From Lysobacteraceae bacterium (GTDB taxonomy: Bacteria > Pseudomonadota > Gammaproteobacteria > Xanthomonadales > Xanthomonadaceae), in the NCBI GenBank assembly GCA_021299355.1, contig JAJTGG010000002.1, forward strand, positions 20,227 to 84,226: a DNA stretch of 64,000 nucleotides, written 5' to 3'. This document shows positions 54,510 through 64,000 of the stretch, piece by piece (within the stretch, counting starts at the first letter, position 1; each line of letters opens with the position of its first letter). The notes beneath the pieces are model-generated. The model was not told the origin of the DNA. It worked only from the letters and a program-made list of their open reading frames with translations, and did not search any database. The translations under genes and the position numbers were made by a program.

Positions 54510-55262
54510 ATGTTGCAGGACCTCATTTTAACCGCTACTGCCGCCGCTCCCGCTGCGGGCGGATCGTCCAACAACGCTGAAGCCCTGCAGCAAATGGGTT
54601 TCAGCCACATGATTCAGAACATGGATCTGGTCGGCTGGGTGGTGCTCATTACCCTGATCATCATGTCGATCGGTTCATGGTGGTACACCGTGATGAATTC
54701 GATCAACAATGGCCGCATTGCCGCCAATGCCGACCGAATCATCGAGACCTTCTGGTCCATCAAGAGCCCGCGTGAAGCGCGCCAGTTCCTGGAAGAACAG
54801 AAATCCAATGAGCCGTTCTCGAAGATCGCTCTGGATTCCATCGAAGCGGCCTCCCACCAGGAAGGCAACGCCCTGGCCCAGAGCCTGAGCAAATCCGAGT
54901 TCGTCGACCGCGCCCTGCGCCAAGCCGTGACTCGTGAAAGCGCAAACATGGAAAACGGTCTGACCTGGCTCGCCACCGTCGGTGCCACCGCGCCATTCGT
55001 CGGTCTGCTCGGTACTGTGTGGGGCATTTATCACGCGCTGATCCGCATCGGCGCCACTGGTCAAGCCTCGATCGATGCTGTTGCCGGCCCGGTCGGCGAA
55101 GCCCTGATCATGACCGCCTTCGGTCTGTTCGTCGCGATTCCTGCCGTGGTGGCCTTCAACGCCTTCAATCGCAGCAACCGCAACATCTACTCGAAGTTCG
55201 ACACGTTTGCGCACGATCTGCACGATTTCTTCGCGACCGGTTCGCGCGTCGGCAGCAAGTAA
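54510..55262 (+). CDS. exbB: MotA/TolQ/ExbB proton channel protein
   Basis: GLTWLATVGATAPFVGLLGTVWGIYHALIRIGATGQASIDAVAGPVGEALIMTAFGLFVAIPAVVAFN. Confidence 0.96.
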   Translation: MLQDLILTATAAAPAAGGSSNNAEALQQMGFSHMIQNMDLVGWVVLITLIIMSIGSWWYTVMNSINNGRIAANADRIIETFWSIKSPREARQFLEEQKSNEPFSKIALDSIEAASHQEGNALAQSLSKSEFVDRALRQAVTRESANMENGLTWLATVGATAPFVGLLGTVWGIYHALIRIGATGQASIDAVAGPVGEALIMTAFGLFVAIPAVVAFNAFNRSNRNIYSKFDTFAHDLHDFFATGSRVGSK

Positions 55263-55289
55263 TCCCCTTTCCGTTCGAGGATTCCAGTC

Positions 55290-55727
55290 ATGGCTTTCAG
55301 TTCAAACTCCAGCGGTGGCCCGATGGCCGAAATCAACGTGACCCCCTTGGTCGACGTGATGCTGGTGCTGCTCATCATCTTCATGATTACCGCGCCGCTG
55401 ATGGCGCACAAAGTGAAGGTCGAGCTGCCAACAGCGTCCCTGGATAAAAAACCTGAAATCCTGGTACCGCCGGTCACCGTCGCCGTCAGCAGCAATGGCG
55501 ACGTGTTCTGGAACGATCAGCCAATGGGCAGTGTTTCCGATCCGCAAGGCCTGAAAAACCGGCTGGAGGTCAATCTGGCCACCAATCTGGCCAGGGAGCC
55601 GCAGCCGCAGGTCGATATTCGTGCAGACGAGGATACCAAGTACGAAAAGATCAAGACGGTCGTAACCATCATCAGGGAGTCCGGCATGCGCAAAGTCGGT
55701 TTCGTGTCGATGCCCGAGCGCAACTAA
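55290..55727 (+). CDS. exbD: Biopolymer transport protein ExbD (first copy)
   Basis: MAEINVTPLVDVMLVLLIIFMITAPLMAHKVKVELP. Confidence 0.95.
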   Translation: MAFSSNSSGGPMAEINVTPLVDVMLVLLIIFMITAPLMAHKVKVELPTASLDKKPEILVPPVTVAVSSNGDVFWNDQPMGSVSDPQGLKNRLEVNLATNLAREPQPQVDIRADEDTKYEKIKTVVTIIRESGMRKVGFVSMPERN

Positions 55728-55739
55728 GGAAGCAAGACT

Positions 55740-56144
55740 ATGGCATTCAGTTCCAACACATCCGGCGGCGCAATGTCCGACATGAACGTGACCCCCTTGG
55801 TCGACGTCATGCTGGTGTTGCTGATCATCTTCATGGTGACTGCCCCGCCGCTGTCGTATCAGATCCAGGTCGATCTGCCGCAGAAATCCACGGTTGATCC
55901 GCCGAAGGAAAAAGAGCCGCCGGAACCGATTGACATCCATGTCCAGGCGGGCGGCACCGTAGCTTGGAATGGCAGTCCGGTACCGATGGCGACTCTGCAG
56001 GCGCAGTTCAATGTGGAGGGTGCTCGTGACGTACAGCCGACCATCAACATCACCATCGACCCAGAAGCGGAATATGAAACCCTGGCGAAGGTGCTGGCAC
56101 GGACCAAGAATGCAGATCTTAAAAAGATCAGCTTCCAGGAATGA
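55740..56144 (+). CDS. exbD: Biopolymer transport protein ExbD (second copy)
   Basis: MSDMNVTPLVDVMLVLLIIFMVTAPPLSYQIQVDLP. Confidence 0.95.
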   Translation: MAFSSNTSGGAMSDMNVTPLVDVMLVLLIIFMVTAPPLSYQIQVDLPQKSTVDPPKEKEPPEPIDIHVQAGGTVAWNGSPVPMATLQAQFNVEGARDVQPTINITIDPEAEYETLAKVLARTKNADLKKISFQE

Positions 56145-56173
56145 GAAAGCGCCCCGCAAGGGGCGTTTTTTTT
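56144..56173 (+). terminator. Intrinsic terminator after exbD2
   Basis: CGCCCCgcaaGGGGCGTTTTTTTT. Confidence 0.9.
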
Positions 56174-56177
56174 CCAT

Positions 56178-57497
56178 ATGAAAATATCCATTCATGTCGG
56201 CTTGATTCTCATGTCGGCCGTGCTGGCAGGCTGTGTGGCCGTCAGCAAAAAACCGGACCTGGAGGCGCTGTATAGCACGGCCTACATGGATGAAACCGAT
56301 GCGCCGCTGATCGTCATCCCCGGCATCATGGGCAGTACCCTCATCGATGCCGCCGGAAAGGAAATCTGGCCGGTATCGGTCAATCATCTGGCCTTCACCC
56401 GTTACGATGATCTGATTCCCCGGGCAGATGACGGCATACGGGCCGGGCGCCTGTTCGATGAAATGGCGGGCATTGATTTCTACGGCAAGCTGGTCAGCGT
56501 ACTGGAAGGCGCCGGCAAATACCGTCGGGCGGCTCTCGGGCAGGCCGTCACCGATAAAAGCCAGCGCCGGATCTATGTATTCGCCTATGACTGGCGCAAG
56601 AGTAATTTCGAAGCGGTCGCCGGATTGCATGCCCTGATCGAGCAGATCCGCCGCGATTACCGTGATCCGGGTCTGAAGGTCGATATCATCGCCCACAGCA
56701 ACGGCGGCTTGATCGCCCGCTATTATCTGCAGTACGGCCCGCAAAGCGCGGAATCCCGCCCGGCCCCCAAGCCCTGGGCCGAAGGAGGCCAGCGCATCCG
56801 TCGTCTGGTGATGCTGGGAACCCCAAATCTCGGATCTATCATCAGCGTCAAGCGCCTGTATCAGGGCTACGACATGGGTCTTCGCACGGTGCCCTCCGAA
56901 ATTATGGCGCATTTCGCCACGCCGTTCGAAACCCTGCCCTTGCCCGGCACCGTTGCCCTGCTCGATGCCAATGGCACACCGGTATCGCTCGATCTTCATG
57001 ACGCGCGGCTCTGGCAGAATAACCGCTGGTCGGTCTTCTCGGAGGAAGCCCGGGCACACATGCACCCACAGGCGCTCGCAGCCGCCCAGACGGTCTTCCG
57101 AAAAAATCTGGAACAGGCCCGCGACTTCCAGGCGGCGCTTGCGGTACCCATGGACGACACACCGACAGAAGTGGCGCTGTTCGGTGGAGACTGCAGTCAG
57201 ACAGAATCACGGGCATTACTTGAAGGCGCCCCCGGCAGCTACCGTCTCGCCTTCAGCCAAGATCAAATCAAGAACCGCCGGCAGAACGTCAATTACCACG
57301 GACTGCTGTCGGCTCCGGGAGATGGTCTGGTTACCCGTGAATCGGCCTCGGCGCACAAGGCCTTCGAATATCTTTCGGCGCCCTCGCGTCAGGAGCTGTT
57401 TCCGGTGGCCCAGACCACCTTCTTCTGCGAACGCCACAGCCTGCTGACCGGCAATCCGTTCTTCCAGAACAATCTGCTGTATTTCATTTTCCATTGA
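56178..57497 (+). CDS. LCAT-like alpha/beta-hydrolase lipoprotein
   Basis: Lipobox LAGC; PLIVIPGIMGSTLIDAAGKEIWP; VDIIAHSNGGLIARYYL; LVMLGTPNLGS. Confidence 0.82.
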   Translation: MKISIHVGLILMSAVLAGCVAVSKKPDLEALYSTAYMDETDAPLIVIPGIMGSTLIDAAGKEIWPVSVNHLAFTRYDDLIPRADDGIRAGRLFDEMAGIDFYGKLVSVLEGAGKYRRAALGQAVTDKSQRRIYVFAYDWRKSNFEAVAGLHALIEQIRRDYRDPGLKVDIIAHSNGGLIARYYLQYGPQSAESRPAPKPWAEGGQRIRRLVMLGTPNLGSIISVKRLYQGYDMGLRTVPSEIMAHFATPFETLPLPGTVALLDANGTPVSLDLHDARLWQNNRWSVFSEEARAHMHPQALAAAQTVFRKNLEQARDFQAALAVPMDDTPTEVALFGGDCSQTESRALLEGAPGSYRLAFSQDQIKNRRQNVNYHGLLSAPGDGLVTRESASAHKAFEYLSAPSRQELFPVAQTTFFCERHSLLTGNPFFQNNLLYFIFH

Positions 57498-57611
57498 AAT
57501 CGATGTAATAAGCGCTTTATTCAGCACCCAAGCCCCGATATAATAGGCCTTTCCCCAGATTCGGGCTGCGGCCCAGACAGGTGTTTTGTGCGCAATCACG
57601 ATCTTGTGTTC

Positions 57612-58091
57612 ATGAAAAATTTTGCCCAAGTCATCGCCGCCCTGGTGTTGATTACCGTTGTCCTGATCTTCGCCGGCATCTATTTCAATGGAAAACGCCC
57701 CGCAGAAATCACGCCGGCGCAACAGGCCGCAACCCAGGCGCGCATTGCGCCGGTCGGTGCCGTGTATGCCGGCCAGACCGGTGCCGCGGCACAGGCGGCC
57801 GCCGTTGCCGCCGCCGCCGAGGCCGCCAAAGGCCAAGTCGCCTACGGTGGAACCCTTGATGGCGGCGAAATCTATGGCCAACTGTGCGCCGGTTGCCATA
57901 CCTCCGGCGCCGCCGGTGCACCGAAGCTGTTGAAAGCCGAGTGGGGCGCGCGTCTGGCCCAGGGCAACGATCTGCTCCATAAACACGCCATTGAAGGTAT
58001 CCGTGCCATGCCGGCACGGGGCGGCAATCCGTCGCTGACCGACGAGCAGGTCATCGCTTCCGTGGACTGGATGATCGGCAATCTGAAGTGA
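57612..58091 (+). CDS. Membrane-anchored cytochrome c5-like protein
   Basis: N-terminal TM; Ala-rich linker; CAGCH; conserved GIRAMPARGG. Confidence 0.9.
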   Translation: MKNFAQVIAALVLITVVLIFAGIYFNGKRPAEITPAQQAATQARIAPVGAVYAGQTGAAAQAAAVAAAAEAAKGQVAYGGTLDGGEIYGQLCAGCHTSGAAGAPKLLKAEWGARLAQGNDLLHKHAIEGIRAMPARGGNPSLTDEQVIASVDWMIGNLK

Positions 58092-58109
58092 TTGACCCGC
58101 TGAAGCAGC

Positions 58110-58136
58110 AACGCCGCCTCCGGGCGGCGTTTTTGT
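58110..58136. terminator. Intrinsic terminator
   Basis: ACGCCGCCtccGGGCGGCGTTTTTGT. Confidence 0.8.
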
Positions 58137-58154
58137 ATGCCTTATACTGGAACG

Positions 58155-58802
58155 ATGATGGCCTTTCCCGTCGCCAATGCTGAGATTTCGCTACCCGGTC
58201 CGGCGGGCGCACTACAGGCCTATGCCGAATTCCCATCGACGCACGATGCCGCAACACCGATAGCGGTCATCTGTCATCCGCATCCGCCAGACGGCGGCAG
58301 CATGCACAACAAGGTAGTCAGCACGATCGCGAAAGCATTTAACGACTGCGGTTACATCGCGTTGCGTTTCAACTTCCGCGGAGTCGGCTCATCCGAGGGC
58401 AGTTACGATCAAGGCCGTGGCGAATTGGCCGACTGCAGAGCCGTGATCGACTGGACGATCGCCCGGCGCCCGCAGTCCACCCTGGCCTTGGCCGGGTTCT
58501 CATTCGGTGCCTGGGTGGCATTGAAGGCCGCCGAGTCTTATTCGCCCGCGGTGATGGTTTCAATTGCGCCGCCGGTCGGGTTCCGCGATTTCGGCGATGT
58601 TCAAGCGCCACGCTGTCCGTGGTTGGCCATTCAGGGCGAAGCCGATGAAATCGTGCCCTCGGCCGGCGTACTGGCCTGGCTGCAGGCACAGCATCCCACG
58701 CCGGAGATTGTCTCGATGCCCGGAACCAGCCACTTTTTCCACGGCCAACTGGTACCGTTGCGGGAACACATCAAACACTTCCTGCAGGCGATTCCGTCAT
58801 GA
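58155..58802 (+). CDS. Alpha/beta hydrolase
   Basis: VICHPHPPDGGSMHNKVVSTIAKAF; RFNFRGVGSSEGSYDQG; AGFSFGAWVALKAA; GTSHFFHG. Confidence 0.92.
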   Translation: MMAFPVANAEISLPGPAGALQAYAEFPSTHDAATPIAVICHPHPPDGGSMHNKVVSTIAKAFNDCGYIALRFNFRGVGSSEGSYDQGRGELADCRAVIDWTIARRPQSTLALAGFSFGAWVALKAAESYSPAVMVSIAPPVGFRDFGDVQAPRCPWLAIQGEADEIVPSAGVLAWLQAQHPTPEIVSMPGTSHFFHGQLVPLREHIKHFLQAIPS

Positions 58803-59881
58803 AACAACGCAGCGCCGGCGAGCGCTATGCAGAAATGGTGTCCGCCGGCGAAATCCAGACCGACCCGGCGCAGCGCGAGGTCATCGCCTATCTTGAACTG
58901 CTGGCCGAAGGCCTGCGTAAAGTACAGCACCGGTCTTGGTGGAAGCGTTTTGTTGGCCGGCCGGAAGCGGTCAAGGGACTTTATCTCTGGGGCCGGGTAG
59001 GCCGCGGCAAAACCCTACTGACCGAACTGTTCCTGGAAGATCTTGGCGATATTCCGCATCAGCGCTGGCATTTCCACCGATTCATGAATCATGTCCATCA
59101 TGAGCTGGCCGGCATGCCGGATACCGCGGACACGCTGGCGGTCCTTGCCGACAGGCTCGCACGCGAATGCCGTCTGCTGGTTTTGGATGAGTTTTTCGTT
59201 TCCGATATCGGTGATGCCATGATCCTTCACCGCCTGCTCGATCAGCTGGTACGCCGACAAGTGACATTCATCACAACCTCCAACGTGCCGCCGGATGAAC
59301 TTTATCCGAACGGCCTGCAGCGCGCGAGCTTCCTGCCCTGCATCGCTTTGCTGAAGCGCGAGTGCGCGGTAATGGTGCTGGAAAGCGCGCAGGATTACCG
59401 GCTGCGGACACTGAGCCAGGCGCGGACCTATGCGCTGACGGCTGATGCCGACAGCCGGACGCTGCTTGCCGAGCAGTACCGGCGTCTGAGCGGACGCGCG
59501 CCGCTGGCGGGCTTCATCGAAATCAACCAGCGCGACATTCCCGTGCTTGCGCTGAGTCCGGGTGTGGCCTGGTTCGCATTCGATGCCCTGTGCGAGGGCC
59601 CACGCTCCAGCGCCGACTACATCGAAATCGCCCGTGACTTCCATACCGTTCTGCTGTCGGATGTGCCGTATTTCAATGAACGCAACGAAGATGCCGCGCG
59701 GCGTTTTGTCTATCTGATCGATGAGCTGTACGACCGTCATGTCAATCTACTGCTAAGCGCCGCCGCCGCTCCGATTTCGCTGTATGCCGGCCACCGACTG
59801 CAGCGTGAGTTCGAGCGCACCGCCTCACGCCTGATTGAAATGCAGTCGGAAGCGTATCTGGCCAGCGAACATCGGCCCTGA
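58799..59881 (+). CDS. zapE: Cell-division AFG1-family ATPase ZapE
   Basis: GLYLWGRVGRGKTLLTELF; HFHRFMNHVHHEL; LLVLDEFFVSDIGDAMIL; TSNVPPDELYPNGLQR. Confidence 0.95.
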   Translation: MKQRSAGERYAEMVSAGEIQTDPAQREVIAYLELLAEGLRKVQHRSWWKRFVGRPEAVKGLYLWGRVGRGKTLLTELFLEDLGDIPHQRWHFHRFMNHVHHELAGMPDTADTLAVLADRLARECRLLVLDEFFVSDIGDAMILHRLLDQLVRRQVTFITTSNVPPDELYPNGLQRASFLPCIALLKRECAVMVLESAQDYRLRTLSQARTYALTADADSRTLLAEQYRRLSGRAPLAGFIEINQRDIPVLALSPGVAWFAFDALCEGPRSSADYIEIARDFHTVLLSDVPYFNERNEDAARRFVYLIDELYDRHVNLLLSAAAAPISLYAGHRLQREFERTASRLIEMQSEAYLASEHRP

Positions 59882-59980
59882 CGGGACAGCACTGCGCACT
59901 CCGTCGCAGAGCGCCATCGACCTGCACCGGGCTGTTTTTCCTGTGATAGCATGATTGGAATTACCCGCGGAGAGCTCCCC

Positions 59981-61276
59981 ATGCGCCTGAAATCAACCGT
60001 TCTTGCCGTCGCTGCCGCCCTGTTGCCACCAACGGCTGCACACGCCTTCGATGTCGAGGCCTGGGCCAAGCCGGTTGATGCCAAGGTGCTGGAATGGCGC
60101 CGCGATTTCCATCAGTTCCCCGAACTCGGCAACCGCGAGTTCCGGACATCGAAACGCGTTGCCGAACATCTGCGCAGTCTCGGTCTGGAGGTGACCACCG
60201 GGGTCGCGCACACCGGCGTCATCGCCGTACTCAAAGGCGGCAAGCCCGGCAAGCGCATCGCCCTGCGCGCCGACATGGATGCACTGCCTGTCACCGAAAG
60301 TTCCGGTCTGCCGTTCCAATCCAAACAGACCGCCGAATTCCGCGGCGAGAAGGTGGGCGTGATGCACGCCTGCGGCCATGATTCGCACACCGCCATTCTG
60401 ATGGGCGTGGCCGAGGCGATGGCCAAACACAAAGCGGAGATTGCCGGCGACGTGCTGTTCATTTTCCAGCCGGCCGAAGAAGGTCCGCCGGACGGCGAAA
60501 CCGGCGGCGCCGACCAGATGCTGGACGAGGGCATTTTCAAGTCCTTCAAACCGGAAGCTGTGTTCGGCCTGCATGTCTGGTCCACGCTCAATGCCGGACA
60601 GCTCGGGTATCGTTCCGGCCCGCTGATGGCGGCTTCCGACCGTTTCAATATCGTGGTCAAAGGCCGGCAGACCCACGGTTCGCGGCCCTGGGGCGGCGTC
60701 GATCCGATCGTGGCGGCCGCTGAAATCGTGAGTAGTGCGCAGTCCATCGTGTCGCGCCGGCAGAATCTGACCAAGCAGCCGGTGGTGCTCAGTTTCGGCG
60801 CCATCAAAGGCGGTATCCGCTACAACATCATTCCCGATTCGGTGGAACTGATCGGCACCATCCGGACCTTTGACGACGAGATGCGTGCGCAAGTGTTCAA
60901 GGATCTGGCCAACGTCGCCGAACACGTGGCCGCGGCCCATGGCGCGACCGTCGTTTCCAAAATTCCGGATACCGTCGGCAATCCGGTCACCGTCAATGAT
61001 CCGGCCCTGACCGCCAAAGTACTGCCGAGCCTGCAGAAGGTCGCCGGTAAGGATGTCGTGGAAATGACGCTGACCACCGGTGCCGAGGATTTCGCCTATT
61101 ACGCCAAGGAAGTCCCGGGCTTCTTCTTCTTTGTCGGCGCTACGCCGAAAGGCCAGGATCCGAACACCGCCCCTAGCAATCATTCGCCGCAGTTCTTCCT
61201 GGATGAGTCCGCACTTCCGCTCGGTACCCGCGCGATGCTTCAGATCAGCCTCGATTATCTCGCCGGGACGCCCTGA
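59981..61276 (+). CDS. M20 family amidohydrolase with signal peptide (corrected start)
   Basis: MRLKSTVLAVAAALLPPTAAHAF; LRADMDALPV; MHACGHDSHTAILMGVA; FQPAEEGPP. Confidence 0.93.
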   Translation: MRLKSTVLAVAAALLPPTAAHAFDVEAWAKPVDAKVLEWRRDFHQFPELGNREFRTSKRVAEHLRSLGLEVTTGVAHTGVIAVLKGGKPGKRIALRADMDALPVTESSGLPFQSKQTAEFRGEKVGVMHACGHDSHTAILMGVAEAMAKHKAEIAGDVLFIFQPAEEGPPDGETGGADQMLDEGIFKSFKPEAVFGLHVWSTLNAGQLGYRSGPLMAASDRFNIVVKGRQTHGSRPWGGVDPIVAAAEIVSSAQSIVSRRQNLTKQPVVLSFGAIKGGIRYNIIPDSVELIGTIRTFDDEMRAQVFKDLANVAEHVAAAHGATVVSKIPDTVGNPVTVNDPALTAKVLPSLQKVAGKDVVEMTLTTGAEDFAYYAKEVPGFFFFVGATPKGQDPNTAPSNHSPQFFLDESALPLGTRAMLQISLDYLAGTP

Positions 61277-62097
61277 TGTTCGAAGACAGTCTTCTGGGTA
61301 AACCGGCCGAATACACCGGCCGCTATGACCCGCGCCTGCTGTTCCCGATGCCGCGCGCCGATGCCCGTGAAGTCCTGGGCATCCAGAAGCCGCTGCCGTT
61401 CATCGGTCAGGATATCTGGAATGCCTTCGAATTGAGCTGGCTGGATAAATCCGGTCGGCCGCGCGCGGGCCTGGCTGAAATCGTGGTACGTGCCGACTCC
61501 ACCCACATCATCGAATCGAAAAGCTTCAAGCTCTACCTCAACAGTTTCAACCAGACCCGTGTCGGCGACAGCGAGCGTTTGCGCCAGATGCTGGTACAGG
61601 ACCTGTCCGAGGCCTGCGGCGCGCCGGTGAGCGTGACCATCCTGCCAGCCACGGCCAATCACGCCTTCCCCATCGACCTGTTCAACGGTGAAGTGATTGA
61701 CGATCTGGAAATCGACATCAATGATTACGGCCCGCCGGAGCCGCTGTACCTTTCGGTCAGCGGCGACAACCAGATCAGCGAGTCGCTGGTCAGCCATGTG
61801 TTCCGATCCAATTGCCCGGTCACCAACCAGCCGGATTGGGCCAGCATCCAGATCCGTTATCTCGGCCGCCGCATCGAGCGTGAAGGCCTGCTGCGCTATC
61901 TGGTGTCCTACCGCACCCACAACGGCTTCCACGAAAACTGCATTGAACACATCTTCATGGACTTGATGCGCCAGTGCCGGCCGATGCAGCTGTCCGTTTA
62001 CGGGCGTTTCACCCGTCGTGGCGGGCTCGACATCAACCCCTACCGGTGTACCGAGGGCATGGGCATGCCGGGCAATATCCGCCTGATCCGTCAATAA
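61276..62097 (+). CDS. queF: NADPH-dependent 7-cyano-7-deazaguanine reductase
   Basis: WNAFELSWLDKSGRPRAGLAEIVVRADSTHIIESKSFKLYLNSFNQTR; YRTHNGFHENCIEHIFMDL. Confidence 0.97.
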   Translation: MFEDSLLGKPAEYTGRYDPRLLFPMPRADAREVLGIQKPLPFIGQDIWNAFELSWLDKSGRPRAGLAEIVVRADSTHIIESKSFKLYLNSFNQTRVGDSERLRQMLVQDLSEACGAPVSVTILPATANHAFPIDLFNGEVIDDLEIDINDYGPPEPLYLSVSGDNQISESLVSHVFRSNCPVTNQPDWASIQIRYLGRRIEREGLLRYLVSYRTHNGFHENCIEHIFMDLMRQCRPMQLSVYGRFTRRGGLDINPYRCTEGMGMPGNIRLIRQ

Positions 62098-62112
62098 CCA
62101 CGCAAAAACATC

Positions 62113-63894
62113 ATGAAAAAATACGTCTATGCATTCCTGGCCCTGATGTTGACTCCGGCCGCCCCGGCCGCTACCGTCAATTACCAATTACGCATTAGCA
62201 ACGCCGCCCAGCATACCGCCGAGGTCAGCGCCCGCTTCCCGGCCAGCGCCAAAGCCGACCCCATCGTGCAGTTGCCCAACTGGCGTACCGGCCGTTATGA
62301 AATTCTGCCCTTGGCCAATGGCCTGCGCCATGTCGCCGCGAAAACTGCTGATGGCAAGAGAGTGCCGATCCGCAAAACCGACAAGGCGACCTGGCAACTC
62401 GTTCTGCCGGCCGGCGTGCCCTACACGGTGTCGTATGAGCTGTATGCCAACGAGCTCGGCCTACGCACCCGGCACATCGATGATTCGCATGCGTATCTGA
62501 ATGCCAGTGCCGTGTTCGTGTACAGTCCCGAATTCCGCGCCGCGCCCGTCACCGTCAAGCTCGAGGTTCCGAAGGATTGGCAGTCGCGCTCAGGCATGCC
62601 TTCGGGCGACTGCAGCCACTGTTTCACTGCGGCCGATTACGATGTGCTGACCGACTCGCCGATCGAAACCGGCATCCACCGCTTCTACAAAACCACGGTG
62701 GATGGCAAGCCGATCGAACTGGTGATATGGGGCGATGGTAATCACGATGGCGAGGCCATGCTGAAGGATCTGGCGGCCATCAGCAAAAACACCAACGCCC
62801 TGTTCGGAAGCACCCCGTATGCGCGTTATCTGTATATCGTGCATGCCACCGACGGCGCACGCGGGGCCACCGAGCATCTGAACTCCACGGTCATCCAGAC
62901 CGAGCGCTGGAGTTTCCAGCCGCGCAGCGAGTACCTGAAGTTCGCCCGAACTGCTGCCCATGAATTCTTCCACACCTGGAATGTGAAAGCCTACCGCCCG
63001 GCCGAAATGGTGCCGTACGACTACCAGAAGGAAAACTATACCAACCTGCTGTGGATTGCCGAAGGCCACACCAGCTACTTCGAAAACCTGATTACTCTTC
63101 GCGCCGGCGTGCAGGATGAAAAGCAGTATCTGGGCGATGTTTCAAGTACGCTGGCTGCTTACCTGCGCACGCCGGGCCGTTTCGAGCAGAGCGCCAATGA
63201 GTCGAGCTTCGATGAATGGATCCAGCCGGACGGCGACCGTCATGCCAATGCCTCGGTCAGCATCTATCCGAAAGGCGAAATGATCGGTTTGGCCATGGAT
63301 CTGATGCTGCGCAAGGAAAGCGGCGGCAAAAAAAGTCTGGCCGACGTCCACCGCGGACTTTGGCAGAAACACAAAGTCGCGCAGGGCGGCTTTAGCGAGG
63401 CTGATGTATTGGCCTTGCTGCAACAGGTGTCCGGCCGCAGCTGGCAGGATTTCTGGAACCGTTATGTGATCGGCACCGAAGAACTGCCGGTGCTGGCACT
63501 GTTGAAGGACGCCGGCGTTGAATTCGTGGCTGACAAGAAATCCGATGACGGCAAGCCCTTTTATGCCTGGGGCCTGAGCGTGGCGCCGGGCGAGGACGGC
63601 GCGTTTGCAAAAGTGACGGCGGTGGAAAAAGACGGCCCGGCCTGGAACGCTGGCATTACCGCAGGCGATACGCTGATTGCAGTCAACGGCAACCGCTTGA
63701 GCGCGAAGAATTTCGCGGCACGCAGCCAGCAATTCGGCAGCGGCGTATTGAGCGTCGATTATTTCCGCCGGGATGCCAAGGCTAGTACCACGATCACGCC
63801 GAAAACCCAGGATGGCGCCGGTATGAAACTGCAGTTCACCGATAAGCCGACCACCGCACAGTTAGCCCTGCGCAAAGCCTGGCTTGGAAACTAG
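62113..63894 (+). CDS. M61-family glycyl aminopeptidase with PDZ domain
   Basis: Signal peptide; AAHEFFHTWNVKAYRP (HExxH); LLWIAEGHTSYFENL; PDZ-like GPAWNAGITAGDTLIAVNGNRL. Confidence 0.94.
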   Translation: MKKYVYAFLALMLTPAAPAATVNYQLRISNAAQHTAEVSARFPASAKADPIVQLPNWRTGRYEILPLANGLRHVAAKTADGKRVPIRKTDKATWQLVLPAGVPYTVSYELYANELGLRTRHIDDSHAYLNASAVFVYSPEFRAAPVTVKLEVPKDWQSRSGMPSGDCSHCFTAADYDVLTDSPIETGIHRFYKTTVDGKPIELVIWGDGNHDGEAMLKDLAAISKNTNALFGSTPYARYLYIVHATDGARGATEHLNSTVIQTERWSFQPRSEYLKFARTAAHEFFHTWNVKAYRPAEMVPYDYQKENYTNLLWIAEGHTSYFENLITLRAGVQDEKQYLGDVSSTLAAYLRTPGRFEQSANESSFDEWIQPDGDRHANASVSIYPKGEMIGLAMDLMLRKESGGKKSLADVHRGLWQKHKVAQGGFSEADVLALLQQVSGRSWQDFWNRYVIGTEELPVLALLKDAGVEFVADKKSDDGKPFYAWGLSVAPGEDGAFAKVTAVEKDGPAWNAGITAGDTLIAVNGNRLSAKNFAARSQQFGSGVLSVDYFRRDAKASTTITPKTQDGAGMKLQFTDKPTTAQLALRKAWLGN

Positions 63895-63956
63895 CCCGAC
63901 GTGCTGAGGTTACAGGTTTTGGCCACTACCATCTGCCGCACACTTGCTTTCAACTG

Positions 63957-64000
63957 ATGACCGAAGTCCGATTTACATTGGAGGGGGAATACGTCGAGCT
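63957..64000 (+). CDS. Partial CDS, likely S4-domain RNA-binding protein (YbcJ-like); runs off the right edge
   Basis: MTEVRFTLEGEYVEL... resembles the N-terminus of small S4 proteins; 44 nt only. Confidence 0.45.
   Translation, partial: MTEVRFTLEGEYVE

Overview
The window is a 64 kb chromosomal segment spanning a replication origin of a high-GC gammaproteobacterium. The gene families and order look Xanthomonadales/Lysobacterales-like: a XanB2-type chorismatase, tonB-exbB-exbD1-exbD2, a rhlB/trxA-rho cluster and monomeric Icd. This taxonomy is inferred from families only. The origin region reads rpmH-rnpA-yidC-mnmE (minus strand) | dnaA-[oriC]-dnaN-recF-gyrB (plus strand), with consensus DnaA boxes and an AT-rich repeat tract between dnaA and dnaN. 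Most of the window is ordinary core genome. I saw no CRISPR array, IS element, prophage, rRNA or tRNA. Candidates worth a second look: (1) a histidine kinase translationally coupled (ATGA overlap) to a membrane-anchored/exported RCC1-repeat propeller and divergent from a NarL-type regulator, a possible three-gene sensory module; (2) an exact CIRCE operator directly upstream of rpoH; (3) an un-annotated 45-codon ORF locked between ftsX and ung by start/stop overlaps on both sides; (4) a YgaV/BigR-like ArsR + rhodanese + GFA operon, a putative persulfide circuit; (5) an exported SAM-methyltransferase with a Met/His/Cys-rich metal-site-like segment; (6) a C-rich rho leader and a long N-terminal disordered extension on Rho; (7) a truncated lipoprotein/two-TM protein pair preceded by a ~50 bp tandem hairpin repeat; (8) a decayed small ORF. 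Several track ORFs carry spurious N-terminal extensions, and I give corrected starts. All assignments come from reading motifs by eye; no database search was run.
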